Positions 8,973-16,797 of a stretch of 64,000 nt of DNA are shown piece after piece. This DNA comes from CAYRNY01 sp964425755 (GTDB lineage: Bacteria > Chloroflexota > Anaerolineae > Aggregatilineales > Aggregatilineaceae), in assembly GCA_964425755.1 (NCBI GenBank), contig CAYRNY010000003.1, forward strand, positions 186,001 through 250,000. The letters run 5' to 3'. Every line of letters starts with the position of its first letter. Within the stretch, counting starts at the first letter, position 1. The notes under the pieces are model-generated. The model ran no database searches. It was not told the origin of the DNA and was given only the letters and a program-made list of their open reading frames with translations. The position numbers and the translations under genes are program-made.

Positions 8973-9998
8973 TCACCTCCTTCCGTCGTTTCGGGGTTTG
9001 CCGCTGGATTCGCGGATAATAAGCTCGGGTTTTAGCAGGACGTGCCTCTGGCCGGCGTCCTCACCGCGCAAGATGTGGATCAGCATGTCGGCCAGGCGGT
9101 AGCCGATGCCATAGATCGGCTGGCGTACCGTGGTCAGACTCGGAGACGCGGCACCGGCGGCAGGGATGTCGTCAAACCCGGCGACAGCGACATCGTCGCC
9201 GACCTTCCATCCCCGGGCCTGGATCATGTCCATCGCGCCAAGCGCCATCTGGTCGTTGCAGGCGACGATCGCCGTCGGTGGTTCGGGCAGATTGAGCAGG
9301 TCGGCGGCGGCTTTTGCGCCGCTTTCTGCGCTGAGATCACCCTGGATGATGTAGTCGTCCCGCCAGGGCAGGCCGAACGATGCCAGTGCATTACGAAAAC
9401 CGTCGCAGCGCGCGGAGGTGAACGCCAGTGTTTCCGGTGAGCGGATTAGCGCGATGTGCTCGTGCCCATAGTCCGCGAAATGTGTGACGATCTGGCGCAT
9501 TCCATCGGCCCCGTCAACGTCGATGTAGGGGTGATCTTCCTCTGCGGAATGCCCAAAAGCGACGAACGGATGCCGCATATGCTGCAAATATGCAATGCGT
9601 GGATCGTCGCGCAGCACGCGCGCCACAACCATGCCGTCCACACGGCCCCCGGCAACCATCCGCCGGTAGGCGCTGAGTTCTTCTTCACCGTGCATTTGTG
9701 CCGAAAGCAGGAGATCGTAGCCCAGTTCGGATGCCTTACGACCGACGCCTGACAGCAGTTCCATGAAAAAGGGATCGGAGAAGTATGCCGTCCGCGGGAT
9801 GACCATGCCGATCGTGTTGGTTTGCTTGCTGCGGAGATGGCGCGCTGCCAGGTTGGGTTGGTAGCCGAGGCGCTCGGCAATTGCCACAATGCGCCGGCGG
9901 GTTTCTTCGTTGACATCATGGTAACCCGCGAGCGCTCGTGAAACAGTCGTGATGGAGACACCTGCTTCTTCGGCAATTGTTTTAAGTGTGACCGGCAT
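8973..9998 (-). CDS. LacI family transcriptional regulator
   Basis: I choose the ATG at 9998, giving a 341-residue protein starting MPVTLKTIAEEAGVS; the frame is open further upstream to 10175 without family similarity. The helix-turn-helix (about 3-25) and hinge (YQPNLAARHLRS) are typical, followed by the periplasmic-binding-protein-like effector domain with motifs such as GFDDIPAAGAASPSLTTVRQP. It should repress the adjacent sugar importer and derepress on binding a sugar. Three LacI-type palindromes lie 26-93 bp upstream of the start, indicating autoregulation. No clear ribosome-binding site is seen, so the start is moderately certain. Confidence 0.93.
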   Translation of the reverse strand: MPVTLKTIAEEAGVSITTVSRALAGYHDVNEETRRRIVAIAERLGYQPNLAARHLRSKQTNTIGMVIPRTAYFSDPFFMELLSGVGRKASELGYDLLLSAQMHGEEELSAYRRMVAGGRVDGMVVARVLRDDPRIAYLQHMRHPFVAFGHSAEEDHPYIDVDGADGMRQIVTHFADYGHEHIALIRSPETLAFTSARCDGFRNALASFGLPWRDDYIIQGDLSAESGAKAAADLLNLPEPPTAIVACNDQMALGAMDMIQARGWKVGDDVAVAGFDDIPAAGAASPSLTTVRQPIYGIGYRLADMLIHILRGEDAGQRHVLLKPELIIRESSGKPRNDGRR

Positions 9999-10023
9999 AA
10001 TTAAAAGGAATCTATCTAGTTTT

Positions 10024-10091
10024 CCAAAACGTTTAGGATTACCTCTAGCGTACTCCAAAACGTTTTGGGATTCAATGAATAAACGTTTTAG
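10024..10091. promoter_or_regulatory. Cluster of three LacI-family operators upstream of the regulator gene
   Basis: Three CG-centred palindromes occur in 68 bp: CCAAAACGTTTAGG (10024-10037), a perfect CCAAAACGTTTTGG (10055-10068) and an AAACGTTT core (10081-10088). The CG centre and A/T-rich flanks fit LacI/GalR-family sites. Centres are 31 and 23 bp apart. On the minus strand the perfect site fills the 17-bp spacer between a possible -35 (TTGAAT) and a weak -10 (TACGCT), a classic repression geometry. A half-site, CAAAACG, also occurs at about 8929-8935 before the binding-protein gene. Confidence 0.75.
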
Positions 10092-10225
10092 ATTGTGTTG
10101 AGCTTGAATTGGGGTCGTCGCGTGTGCTACGAACGCGGACCAAAAACCTGACTTGACCCAAGACATGACGCGCACACCCTGCTACAATCTGCGCGTGCGA
10201 AATCATTCGGCCAAAGAGGATGCTT

Positions 10226-10876
10226 ATGATCGATGCTGTCGTGTTTGATATGGATGGCCTGCTTGTCGATTCCGAGCCATTGTGGGAGCGAGCGCGGGTT
10301 GAGGTGTTCGGCGCGGACCGTTTGCGCTGGACTGATGCGGACCAGGACCGCATAATGGGGACCAGCACGCGTGAGTGGGCGGAATATGTCGCGCAGCGCC
10401 TGGACCATGCCTTTACGCTGGAGCAAGTTATCGATCGCGTGCTGGTGCAGATGGAGGCGTATTACCGTGAGCGGATTCCCGTGCTGCCCGGTGCGCAGGC
10501 GGTGCTGGTACAGTTGGCGGACAAGTATCCGTTAGGGTTGGCCTCAGGTTCGCCGTACCGGTTGATCAATGCCGTGTTGGATGGCACGGGGTGGGCTGAC
10601 CTGTTCGATAGCGTGTTGTCAGCAGATGAAATGCCGCGCGGCAAGCCGGCCCCGGACATCTACCACGCGATTGCATCCCGCCTGGGAGTGACCCCGGCCC
10701 GCACAGTGGTTTTTGAGGATTCGACGAACGGGATTCTGGCAGGTCACGCCGCGGGTGCAAAGGTGATCGCCGTACCGGGAACCTATCACCAGCCGGGGCA
10801 GGATGTGCTCGACAAAGCCGACCTTGTGCTCGGGTCGCTTGCTGCGTTTTCGCCCGAACTGCTGGAGCAGATCTGA
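10226..10876 (+). CDS. HAD-superfamily hydrolase, beta-phosphoglucomutase/sugar-phosphatase-like
   Basis: This 216-residue cytoplasmic enzyme shows HAD motif I DMDGLLVDSEPLW (nucleophile and acid aspartates), a helical cap, motif II LASGSP, a lysine in RGKPAPDIY and motif IV VFEDSTNG. That pattern fits the subclass IA group that includes beta-phosphoglucomutase and 2-deoxyglucose-6-phosphatase. An AAAGAGG site places the start at 10226 rather than the ATG at 10220. It diverges from the LacI gene across the operator cluster and may share that control. A possible promoter is AAGACA, 17 bp, TACAAT ending at 10188. Substrate unknown. Confidence 0.9.
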   Translation: MIDAVVFDMDGLLVDSEPLWERARVEVFGADRLRWTDADQDRIMGTSTREWAEYVAQRLDHAFTLEQVIDRVLVQMEAYYRERIPVLPGAQAVLVQLADKYPLGLASGSPYRLINAVLDGTGWADLFDSVLSADEMPRGKPAPDIYHAIASRLGVTPARTVVFEDSTNGILAGHAAGAKVIAVPGTYHQPGQDVLDKADLVLGSLAAFSPELLEQI

Positions 10877-10944
10877 GAACTGTCTTGCACAGCGGCTTCG
10901 CCTTGGCGTGTGAATCCTGCCGCTGGTCCGGTTACATAAAGCAT

Positions 10945-10975
10945 GCGGGGCGCGCCGTCGAAAAACGCGCCCCGC
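10945..10975. terminator. G/C-rich hairpin between convergent genes
   Basis: A 10-bp perfect stem (GCGGGGCGCG at 10945-10954 with CGCGCCCCGC at 10966-10975) with an 11-nt loop sits between the HAD gene and pckA, which converge here. There is no long T tract on either strand, so it is likely a bidirectional but imperfect terminator. Confidence 0.6.
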
Positions 10976-11002
10976 AGTGATCGAGGAAACTTGCGGCTGC
11001 TG

Positions 11003-12655
11003 TCAGCCGTGTAACTTTGGCCCGGCGTTGCGGATTTCCGGCGGGCACTCCGGTGCGAATTTTTTGAAGTTGTCGATATAGCGCGTGGCGAGTTGGCGGT
11101 ATTTGTGCCAGTATTCGTCCGCGCTGGGCCAGGACTCCGCCGGGAAGAGCACGCTTTCCGGCACACCGGGGCAGGATTTCGGCACTTCGAAACCGAAAAT
11201 CGAATCCCGGTAGTAGTCCACATCCAGCAGTTCGCCGGAGAGCGCAGCGTCCAGCAGCGCGCGCGTGTAGCGGATGCTGATTCGCTTGCCGACACCGTAC
11301 GGGCCGCCTACCCAGCCGGTGTTCAGCAGCCAGCAGTTGACGTTGTACCGTTCGATTTTGCGTTTCAGCAGGTCAGCGTAGAAGACGGGATGATGCACCA
11401 TGAACGGCGCGCCGAAGCACGCGCTGAACGTGATCTCCGGCTCCTCGCCCAGCCCGACTTCCGTGCCGCCGACTTTCGATGTATAGCCTGAGATGAAGTG
11501 ATAAAGCGCCTGGTCCGGCGTCAGTCTTGCGATCGGCGGCAGCACGCCTTGTGCGTCGCAGGTCAACAAGATGATGTTTCTAGGGTGTCCGCCGCGCTTT
11601 TCCGGGATTGCGTTTTTGATGTAGTGCAGCGGGTAGGACGCGCGCGTGTTTTCTGTGATCATGTCGTCGTCCAGGTCAATCTTGCGCGTTACCGGGTCGA
11701 AAACGACGTTTTCCAGCAGCGTGCCGAAGCTGTGTATCGCCGCGTAGATCTGCGGTTCTGCGCTTGGTGAAAGCTGGATCACCTTCGCGTACGAGCCGCT
11801 TTCGAAGTTGAACACCCCTTCGTCGTTCCACCCGTGTTCGTCATCACCGATCAGGCCGCGCGATGGATCGGTGGATAGCGTGGTTTTTCCTGTGCCGGAC
11901 AGCCCGAAGAACAGCGCCACGTCGTCGCGATCCGTACCCTGGTTGGCCGAGCAATGCATGGTCATCACGCCTTCCAGGGGCAGCAGGTAATTCATGACGG
12001 TGAAGATCGATTTCTTGATCTCGCCACCGTAAGCGGAGTCCGCGATGATGCCGATCCGTTGTTCGAAGTTGAGCGCGATCACCGTGCTGGTGCGCGTGCC
12101 ATCGATCATCTCGGTCGCCTGGAAGGATGGCACGGCGAGGATCGTGAATTCGGGCACGTGCAGGCGATACTCTTCGCGGTCTTTCGGCAAAATGAACATG
12201 TTCCGCGCAAATAAACTATGCCATGCGTACTCGGTAATGATACGCACCGGCAGCCGGTAGTTGGGGTCGGCCCCGGCGTAACAATCCTGCACGAATACGT
12301 CACGTCCTTGCAGAAACCCCTGCAGCCGCGAGAAGATCTCGTCAAATTTCGCGGGACTGATGGGCCGGTTGTATTCGCCCCACCAGATGTGGTTTTCAGT
12401 GGTCGGTTCGCGCACGATGTATTTGTCCTGCGCAGCGCGGGCCGTGTGCTTGCCGGAGTAGACCAGCAACGGACCGTTGCGCGTGATGCGTCCCTCGCCC
12501 CGGAAGACGGCTTCTTCGTATAACGCTTCGCTGGGCAGGTTCCAGTAACTCTGGCGCAGGTTGCGCAGCCCGTGATGCCCAAGCCCAAAATCGGCTTTGA
12601 GCGCGTGCGCTTGCTCTTCGGCAGGGGTTTTAATGTTAAGTAGATTGTTGGTCAT
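11003..12655 (-). CDS. pckA: Phosphoenolpyruvate carboxykinase (ATP)
   Basis: This 550-residue enzyme has the usual length for the ATP-dependent family. It converts oxaloacetate and ATP to PEP, CO2 and ADP, linking the TCA cycle and gluconeogenesis. Seen directly are the kinase-1a P-loop GLSGTGKTTLS (about 247-257), the metal/nucleotide region GDDEHGWND, the substrate region SAYGGEIKKS and the C-terminal GGPYGVGKRIS. It follows a PLP aminotransferase gene with a 35-bp gap on the same strand. An aspartate-type aminotransferase would supply oxaloacetate, the PckA substrate, so the pair makes metabolic sense. Confidence 0.97.
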   Translation of the reverse strand: MTNNLLNIKTPAEEQAHALKADFGLGHHGLRNLRQSYWNLPSEALYEEAVFRGEGRITRNGPLLVYSGKHTARAAQDKYIVREPTTENHIWWGEYNRPISPAKFDEIFSRLQGFLQGRDVFVQDCYAGADPNYRLPVRIITEYAWHSLFARNMFILPKDREEYRLHVPEFTILAVPSFQATEMIDGTRTSTVIALNFEQRIGIIADSAYGGEIKKSIFTVMNYLLPLEGVMTMHCSANQGTDRDDVALFFGLSGTGKTTLSTDPSRGLIGDDEHGWNDEGVFNFESGSYAKVIQLSPSAEPQIYAAIHSFGTLLENVVFDPVTRKIDLDDDMITENTRASYPLHYIKNAIPEKRGGHPRNIILLTCDAQGVLPPIARLTPDQALYHFISGYTSKVGGTEVGLGEEPEITFSACFGAPFMVHHPVFYADLLKRKIERYNVNCWLLNTGWVGGPYGVGKRISIRYTRALLDAALSGELLDVDYYRDSIFGFEVPKSCPGVPESVLFPAESWPSADEYWHKYRQLATRYIDNFKKFAPECPPEIRNAGPKLHG

Positions 12656-12690
12656 CAGTAATCCTTAGCCGTTGCTTGATTCAACCGTGC

Positions 12691-13908
12691 TTACATCCAG
12701 TCGCGGATCAACTTGCGGTCGCCGATGTAAATTTCGTTTGGCGCGTTCGGGTCGAGCGCCCACTTCATCCGCTCAATGGCTTCGATGATCTCCTTGGTCG
12801 AGCCGGAGAAGCTCAGGCGGATGTACCCTTCCATGCCGAACGTGACGCCCGGAACGGTCACGACATAGGCTTTGCGCAGCAGAAACTGCGACAGCTTCAC
12901 CGAATCGTTGCTGTAGGCGCGAAAGTCCGGCAGCACGTAGAACGTGCCGTCCGGCGGGATTACGCGCACATCGGTGAATGAGCGCAGTTCGTGCAGGATC
13001 ACGTCGCGGTTGTTTTGGATGCCCATGCGCAGGTTTTCGACCACGCTCTGCATGCCGATGAGTGCGCCCTCGGCGGCGGCCTGCGAAACGGTCGAAGCGG
13101 ACGAGGTGATTTGGGCCTGCACGTTAGTCATGATCTCGACCAGGCGGCGGTTAGCGATGGCCCAGCCGATGCGGAAGCCGGTCATGCCGTAAAGCTTGGA
13201 GACCCCGTTGATCACGATCACACGTGTAGTTTCGATGTCCTTAGACGTGTAGTCGTAAGCGGGTGCGGCCCGCTTGCCGTCGAAAACCAGGCGGTGATAG
13301 ATGTCATCCATGATCAGATAGATTTCGTTGCGCTCGCAGAAGTCAACCAGTGTGGCGATAAATTCTTCGCTGTAGACCACGCCGGATGGGTTGTTCGGGC
13401 TGTTGACGATGATCGCCTTGGTGTAGGACGTGACCGCTTCTTCGATCTCTTCCATACGGTGGTGAAACGTCCCGTCTTCCGGGCGCAGCACGACCGGGAT
13501 GCCGTAACACATCTTGACCATTTCCGGGTAGCTGACCCAGTGCGGAGCCAGGATGATCACTTCGTCCTGCGGGTTCAAGATTGAGAACAGCACGTTGAAC
13601 AGCGACTGCTTGGCCCCGGTGGAAACGATTACCTGTTCTGGAGCGGGCAGGCGGTTGTAGAACTCTTCTGTGTAGCGGATGATCGCCTGCTTGAGCGAGC
13701 GCAAGCCATCGGTTGGGACGTACTTCACCTCGCCGGTGCGCAGCCGGGCCGATGACCCCAGGATCGCTGTGATTGGCGCTTTATTTTTCGGTTCGCCCAC
13801 TCCCAGGTTGATCACAGGTTCCCCGCGCTCGCGCATGTTCATCGCTTCTTCGTTGAGGCTGAGGGTGGGGGATTCCTTGATCGAGCGAGCTAACTGGCTG
13901 ATACTCAT
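12691..13908 (-). CDS. Pyridoxal-phosphate aminotransferase, class I/II (aspartate aminotransferase-like)
   Basis: This 405-residue cytoplasmic enzyme has fold-type-I features: the N-terminal SISQLARSI and INLGVGEP, the substrate/PLP segment NSPNNPSGVVY, the Schiff-base lysine K238 in INGVSKLYGMTG, and the C-terminal arginine region YIRLSFSGS. These fit class Ib aspartate/prephenate-type aminotransferases. It is upstream of pckA and probably in the same transcript. A TACAAT hexamer (rc of 14014-14019) lies about 105 bp upstream, but no good -35 accompanies it. The amino acid preference is inferred, not shown. Confidence 0.93.
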   Translation of the reverse strand: MSISQLARSIKESPTLSLNEEAMNMRERGEPVINLGVGEPKNKAPITAILGSSARLRTGEVKYVPTDGLRSLKQAIIRYTEEFYNRLPAPEQVIVSTGAKQSLFNVLFSILNPQDEVIILAPHWVSYPEMVKMCYGIPVVLRPEDGTFHHRMEEIEEAVTSYTKAIIVNSPNNPSGVVYSEEFIATLVDFCERNEIYLIMDDIYHRLVFDGKRAAPAYDYTSKDIETTRVIVINGVSKLYGMTGFRIGWAIANRRLVEIMTNVQAQITSSASTVSQAAAEGALIGMQSVVENLRMGIQNNRDVILHELRSFTDVRVIPPDGTFYVLPDFRAYSNDSVKLSQFLLRKAYVVTVPGVTFGMEGYIRLSFSGSTKEIIEAIERMKWALDPNAPNEIYIGDRKLIRDWM

Positions 13909-14121
13909 CGAAGCATTGGCCTCCTAAAAACGATCGTGGTGCAAAAGTCTTGTCTGGCGCGGATACCGGCGGAGACAGAGCCATCTTTCGCCCGAAACCG
14001 ACGCGCCGATCGCATTGTATACGAGACTTACATTCTACGCTTGCTCCTGCCCGGCGCGCAGTATCAAACAGCACGAAATTGACGGTTCCACCTCACTCCA
14101 CCGCACGAGGAAACAAGCGCT

Positions 14122-14811
14122 TCATACCGGTTGGTTGAGCAGTTCGAGCACATGCTGGCGAATCCATTCCGCGCTGGCGGCGAACTCATCGGATGTGGGC
14201 TGTTCCGGCAAATGAGCAGCGATGTCAACCGGTGTTCCCACTACCACCGTGATCTTGCGCAAGCGGGGGAACTTTGCGTAACGGGGTAGCGCCGCGTAAG
14301 CGCCCCGAATCCCCACCGGCAGGATCAACGCGCGGGTGCGATGCGCCAGCTTGACGAAGCCGGACTTGAATTGCTGTACCGTTCCGTCAGGGCTGCGCGT
14401 GCCTTCCGGCGACATGATCACCATGCGTCCGGCCTGCAACGCATGCAGCAGCGTGCGTAGCGTGCGGGTATCAGCCACGTTGCGGTTCAGCGGGATCACG
14501 CCTCCCTGTCGCATGAACCACGCCATTATGGGATGTGCGAACAACTCTTTTTTTCCCGGCATAATTGCCCTGCGGAGCAGCTTAACGCCCAGGCACAACC
14601 CGACCACCGGTACATCGAGGTGGCTTGTGTGGTTGAATACGACGATCACCGGGCGTGGCTGCGTACCCAGGTGGGCGATCGCGGCGCGATCTTTGTGGCA
14701 GGTGATCCGGAAATACAGCTTTCCGATCACGCTGGTGATCAGCCTCAGGATGTGTAGAAATAGCGGGTTTGGTTTGTCTAGTGTCGTGTGTGACACGTTT
14801 TTCATCCTCAT
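14122..14811 (-). CDS. 1-acyl-sn-glycerol-3-phosphate acyltransferase family protein (PlsC-like)
   Basis: This membrane-associated acyltransferase of about 229 residues should acylate lysophosphatidate in phospholipid synthesis. The HX4D catalytic motif is NHTSHLD (about 60-66) and the glycerol-phosphate motif is SPEGTRSPDG. A hydrophobic N-terminal stretch (FLHILRLITSVIGKLYF) anchors it. The start is uncertain: ATG at 14811 or 14805, or a TTG at 14847; none has a convincing ribosome-binding site. It diverges from the GH13 phosphorylase gene over a short A/T-rich gap. Other PlsC-superfamily acyltransferases cannot be excluded. Confidence 0.88.
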   Translation of the reverse strand: MRMKNVSHTTLDKPNPLFLHILRLITSVIGKLYFRITCHKDRAAIAHLGTQPRPVIVVFNHTSHLDVPVVGLCLGVKLLRRAIMPGKKELFAHPIMAWFMRQGGVIPLNRNVADTRTLRTLLHALQAGRMVIMSPEGTRSPDGTVQQFKSGFVKLAHRTRALILPVGIRGAYAALPRYAKFPRLRKITVVVGTPVDIAAHLPEQPTSDEFAASAEWIRQHVLELLNQPV

Positions 14812-14895
14812 CGGGGTGAGATAGCGCTTGACGAAACCCCCCTTCAATTTTATGCTAAATTCATATTTTGCCTATACCATTCCGCAAAAAACACC

Positions 14896-16635
14896 ATGAC
14901 AAATGATCCGATCTGCGAAAAGCTGGTCGCGCTGTATGGCGCTGAGCGCGGCACCGCGGCATATCATCGCCTGCTGGCACTGCTGGACGCGTTCCGCAAA
15001 CAGCATCCTGACATGGCAGCGCAAGCGATCGACCCGGCGGAGCGTGTCAGCGAACGTGACGTGATGCTGATCACCTACGGGGACTCGCTTCTCGAACCCG
15101 GCGTTCCGCCGCTGCAAACGCTGCACCATTTTTTGGAGTCTCACCTGTCCGGCGTCATCTCATCGGTGCATATCCTGCCGTTTTTCCCGTATTCGTCCGA
15201 TGACGGATTTTCAGTGATCGATTACAAGACCGTGAATCCGGCGCTGGGTACATGGGAAGATATTCGTCGCATTGGCGAGAAATTCAAGCTGATGTTTGAC
15301 GCTGTGATCAATCACATCTCGGCGCGGAGTGCGTGGTTTGAGGCGTTTAAGGCCGGTGATCCAACCTATCGTGACTTTTTCATTACGGTCGATCCGGACA
15401 CCGACCTGACCTCGGTCGTGCGCCCGCGGAGCCTGCCGCTGCTCAGCGAGGTGAAGACGGTCGACAACACGGTGCACGTGTGGACGACATTCAGCGCCGA
15501 CCAGATCGACCTGAACTATGCCAGCGTCGATGTGCTGCTACGCATGATCGACATACTGCTGTTTTACGTCAGCCAGGGGATGAGTTTCATCCGCCTCGAT
15601 GCGATCGCGTACCTGTGGAAAGAGATCGGGACAAGCTGCATTCACCTGTGGCAGACGCATACAGTAGTGAAGCTCATCCGCGATGTGCTGGACCGGGTCG
15701 CGCCGCACGTAGCGATCATCACGGAGACGAACGTCCCGCACGCGGAAAACGTGTCGTATTTTGGTGACGGCACGGACGAAGCACAACTCGTTTACCAGTT
15801 CTCGCTGCCGCCATTGACTCTGCACGCCTTTGCGACGCAAGATGCAACGGTTCTCAGTACGTGGGCTGCCGGGATCGAAAAGACTTCCGATCAAACGACG
15901 TTCTTCAATTTCACCGCATCGCACGATGGGATCGGCGTACGTCCGGCGGAAGGGATTCTGACCGCAGAGCAGATCGTGGCACTGGTCGAGCGAACACGCG
16001 CGCATGGCGGCGAGGTCTCGTATAAGACGAACACCGATGGGTCGGAGAGTCCCTACGAACTCAACATCAACTACTTTGATGCCCTTTCCGACCCGAACAG
16101 TGACGAACCGCAGGCGCTCCAGGTGCAACGCTTCATCGCGTCGCAGGCGATCCAACTGGCGTTTATGGGGATGCCGGGTATTTACATTCACAGCTTGCTA
16201 GGATCGCGTAGCTGGCGTGAAGGTGTGGAACTGGCGGGACACAAGCGGGCGATCAACCGCGAGAAATTGCGGGCGGATGAAGTTGCAGCCATGCTCAGCG
16301 ATCCTGCTACGCTACGCGGGGACGTCTTCCGGCGCTATCGTGACCTGATCGCCGCGCGCATTGGGGAGCGCGCGTTCCATCCCAACGCGCCACAGGCTGT
16401 GCTCGCGCTCGATCCGCGTGTGTTTGCGCTGCTGCGCGAAACGCCAGACGGCGCTGAGCAGATACTCGCCCTGCACAATGTCGCCAACCAGCAGGTCAAG
16501 CTCGCGCTGGGACAGGTGACACAAGTTGACGCAGCAGGGTATCGCGATCTTGTCTCTGGCATGCAGGTAGGGGCAGACGCGGTCGTACAGCTTGAGCCAT
16601 ACCAGGTGCTGTGGCTCAAAGCCGAGCACACCTGA
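14896..16635 (+). CDS. GH13_18 glycoside phosphorylase (sucrose/glucosylglycerate phosphorylase-like)
   Basis: This 579-residue TIM-barrel enzyme belongs to the sucrose-phosphorylase subfamily of GH13. Seen are the early YGDSL, HILPFFPYSSDDGFSV, the nucleophile region FIRLDAIAYLWKE (D235), acid/base region IITETNVPH (E277) and the phosphorylase-type loop TASHDGIGVRP. These enzymes cleave an alpha-glucoside with phosphate to alpha-glucose-1-phosphate. Subfamily members use sucrose, sucrose-6-phosphate, glucosylglycerol or glucosylglycerate. No signal peptide is present. The extended N-terminus (about 60 residues before ERDVMLITYGD) resembles the glucosylglycerate group, from memory. The acceptor is not determinable here. 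Confidence 0.87.
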   Translation: MTNDPICEKLVALYGAERGTAAYHRLLALLDAFRKQHPDMAAQAIDPAERVSERDVMLITYGDSLLEPGVPPLQTLHHFLESHLSGVISSVHILPFFPYSSDDGFSVIDYKTVNPALGTWEDIRRIGEKFKLMFDAVINHISARSAWFEAFKAGDPTYRDFFITVDPDTDLTSVVRPRSLPLLSEVKTVDNTVHVWTTFSADQIDLNYASVDVLLRMIDILLFYVSQGMSFIRLDAIAYLWKEIGTSCIHLWQTHTVVKLIRDVLDRVAPHVAIITETNVPHAENVSYFGDGTDEAQLVYQFSLPPLTLHAFATQDATVLSTWAAGIEKTSDQTTFFNFTASHDGIGVRPAEGILTAEQIVALVERTRAHGGEVSYKTNTDGSESPYELNINYFDALSDPNSDEPQALQVQRFIASQAIQLAFMGMPGIYIHSLLGSRSWREGVELAGHKRAINREKLRADEVAAMLSDPATLRGDVFRRYRDLIAARIGERAFHPNAPQAVLALDPRVFALLRETPDGAEQILALHNVANQQVKLALGQVTQVDAAGYRDLVSGMQVGADAVVQLEPYQVLWLKAEHT

Positions 16636-16722
16636 TCGCGTTGTGTGGCGTTCGGCACACCTTCTGGGCCAATTGTCGGGCGAACGGCGACAATACATGT
16701 GTGATTCCCTTGCGCGGGATGC

Positions 16723-16751
16723 TGGACAGTGCCCGGCAAGGGGCTTATACT
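16723..16751 (+). promoter_or_regulatory. Sigma-70-type promoter for the MutS-like gene
   Basis: TGGACA (16723-16728), a 17-bp spacer and TATACT (16746-16751) form a near-consensus promoter about 47 bp upstream of the MutS-like start. It separates this gene transcriptionally from the phosphorylase gene upstream. Confidence 0.55.
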
Positions 16752-16797
16752 GATGCGCTGGCAGCACATGGCTCGTTTAATCCGGTGAAGGCACACA

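Noticed and set aside
8973..10175. LacI gene extended to 10175
   Set aside because: The extra 59 residues have no resemblance to the family and would place the start upstream of the operator cluster.
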